Shown one piece after another: positions 13,455 to 14,104 of a stretch of 14,104 nucleotides of DNA. The notes beneath the pieces were generated by a model. The model made no database searches and was not told where the DNA came from. It was given only the letters and a program-made list of their open reading frames with translations. The DNA lies in the NCBI GenBank assembly GCA_943354075.1, contig CALRBL010000002.1, positions 1 to 14,104 of the forward strand, given 5' to 3'. The translations under genes and the position numbers were made by a program. This stretch comes from Candidatus Nomurabacteria bacterium. GTDB lineage: Bacteria; Patescibacteriota; Minisyncoccia; Phycocordibacterales; CALRBL01. Position 1 is the stretch's first letter, and every line of letters starts with the position of its first letter.

Positions 13455-14104
13455 ATGTCATTAAAAATCGTAGTTCTCTTCGCGCTTCTGGCGGGGCTTA
13501 TCGGACTTGTGGTGGGTTACATCCTCCGCGTACTCATAAGCCTTTCAAAGAAGAATTCGATTGAGAACGATATTAAAGAAAAAAGCATCCGATCGGAACA
13601 GGACGCTCAGAAGGTACTGCTTGAGGCGGAAGAAAAGGCTGCGGATCTCATTAAAGGCACTCGCGAGGATATGCGAGAGCGGGACGAAAAAGCAAAAAAG
13701 ACCGAAGACCGACTTGTTAAAAAGGAAGAGCTTCTTGATAAGCGTCAGGCAGATATTGATCGAGAAATAGAAGAAATAAAGAAAAGGATCGAAGAAGTGA
13801 AGAATATAAAGGAAAAAGCCGAGAATCTTCAGAAAGAAAGACAGGAACAGCTCACAAAGATTGCTAGACTAACTGAAGAAGAAGCTCGGGAATACATTAT
13901 TGAAACTGTAAAGAAACAAAACGAGGATGATTTGATGGGTCGTATTCACAAACTTGAGATTGCTGGGGAAGATGCACTTGAAGATAAGGCTAAAAACATA
14001 TTGGCCACTACTATTCAGCGTCTTGCGGGATCTGTGTCGGTAGACATGTTTACTTCAAGTGTCTCCATCCCTTCTGACGATGTTAAGGGTAAAATTATCG
14101 GAAA
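13455..14104 (+). CDS. rny: Ribonuclease Y, C-terminal half cut by the window edge
   Basis: 216 codons are visible. RNase Y is a membrane-anchored endoribonuclease that starts bulk mRNA decay. An N-terminal membrane helix (about 4-30, basic after it) is followed by a long Lys/Glu-rich coiled coil (about 32-150). A segment similar to known Rny follows (E-E-E-A-R-E-Y at 141-147; A-T-T-I-Q-R-L-A at 184-191), then the beginning of the KH domain (V-S-I-P-S-D-D-V-K-G-K-I-I-G, 203-216). The remaining KH and catalytic HD domains lie outside the window. The ATG is 6 bases after clpP and gives the helix its normal position. No Shine-Dalgarno precedes it, so translation may be coupled to clpP or rely on the AT-rich start region. 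Confidence 0.93.
   Translation, partial: MSLKIVVLFALLAGLIGLVVGYILRVLISLSKKNSIENDIKEKSIRSEQDAQKVLLEAEEKAADLIKGTREDMRERDEKAKKTEDRLVKKEELLDKRQADIDREIEEIKKRIEEVKNIKEKAENLQKERQEQLTKIARLTEEEAREYIIETVKKQNEDDLMGRIHKLEIAGEDALEDKAKNILATTIQRLAGSVSVDMFTSSVSIPSDDVKGKIIG

Overview
The window looks like a chromosomal segment of a Candidate Phyla Radiation (Patescibacteria) bacterium, most likely of the Parcubacteria group. This is inferred from gene content: a PrgI/VirB4-type secretion cluster with T4SS-pilin-like membrane anchors, a PilB without its usual zinc-binding cysteines, a trigger factor without its prolyl-isomerase domain, an RNase Y, short intergenic gaps, moderate-to-low GC, and no recognisable Shine-Dalgarno sequence before any gene. 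The standard bacterial code fits every gene, with no UGA or UAG recoding needed.

Left part (1-7011, minus strand, read from right to left): a compact type IV secretion-like operon. In transcription order it holds a PrgI/VirB3-like membrane protein, a small protein matching the N-terminal part of VirB4, the VirB4 ATPase core, a three-helix membrane protein with a charged coiled-coil tail, and a secreted protein with three Ig-like repeats. Two paralogous membrane-anchored cell-wall enzymes follow, one with a 3D lytic-transglycosylase-like domain and one with an NlpC/P60-like peptidase domain. An unrecognised single-pass membrane protein runs off the left edge. The two wall enzymes share an almost identical two-helix anchor, also near-identical at DNA level (about 290 bp), but carry unrelated catalytic domains. 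This suggests that a pilin-like anchor was duplicated and fitted with two different peptidoglycan-cutting domains.

Middle (7012-9154): a long-stem terminator separates the secretion operon from pilB, the type IV pilus assembly ATPase (minus strand). Upstream of pilB are a second terminator, a possible small acidic gene with an interrupted frame, and a divergent consensus promoter for nusA whose leader contains a terminator-like hairpin.

Right part (9155-14104): nusA, ppa (inorganic pyrophosphatase) and tig (trigger factor) form a plus-strand operon that ends in a 25-bp perfect inverted repeat acting as a shared terminator with the convergent rsmE. Divergent from rsmE are clpP and rny (RNase Y, cut by the window end). 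This half is housekeeping: transcription elongation, pyrophosphate removal, nascent-chain folding, rRNA methylation, proteolysis and mRNA decay.

A recurring signal is an extended -10 box (TGnTATAcT or TGnTATAgT) exactly six bases before the start codon of prgI, the VirB4 N-terminal gene, the three-helix membrane gene and pilB (GTG start). It predicts leaderless mRNAs for these envelope-machinery genes. No CRISPR array, insertion sequence, tRNA or rRNA was seen.
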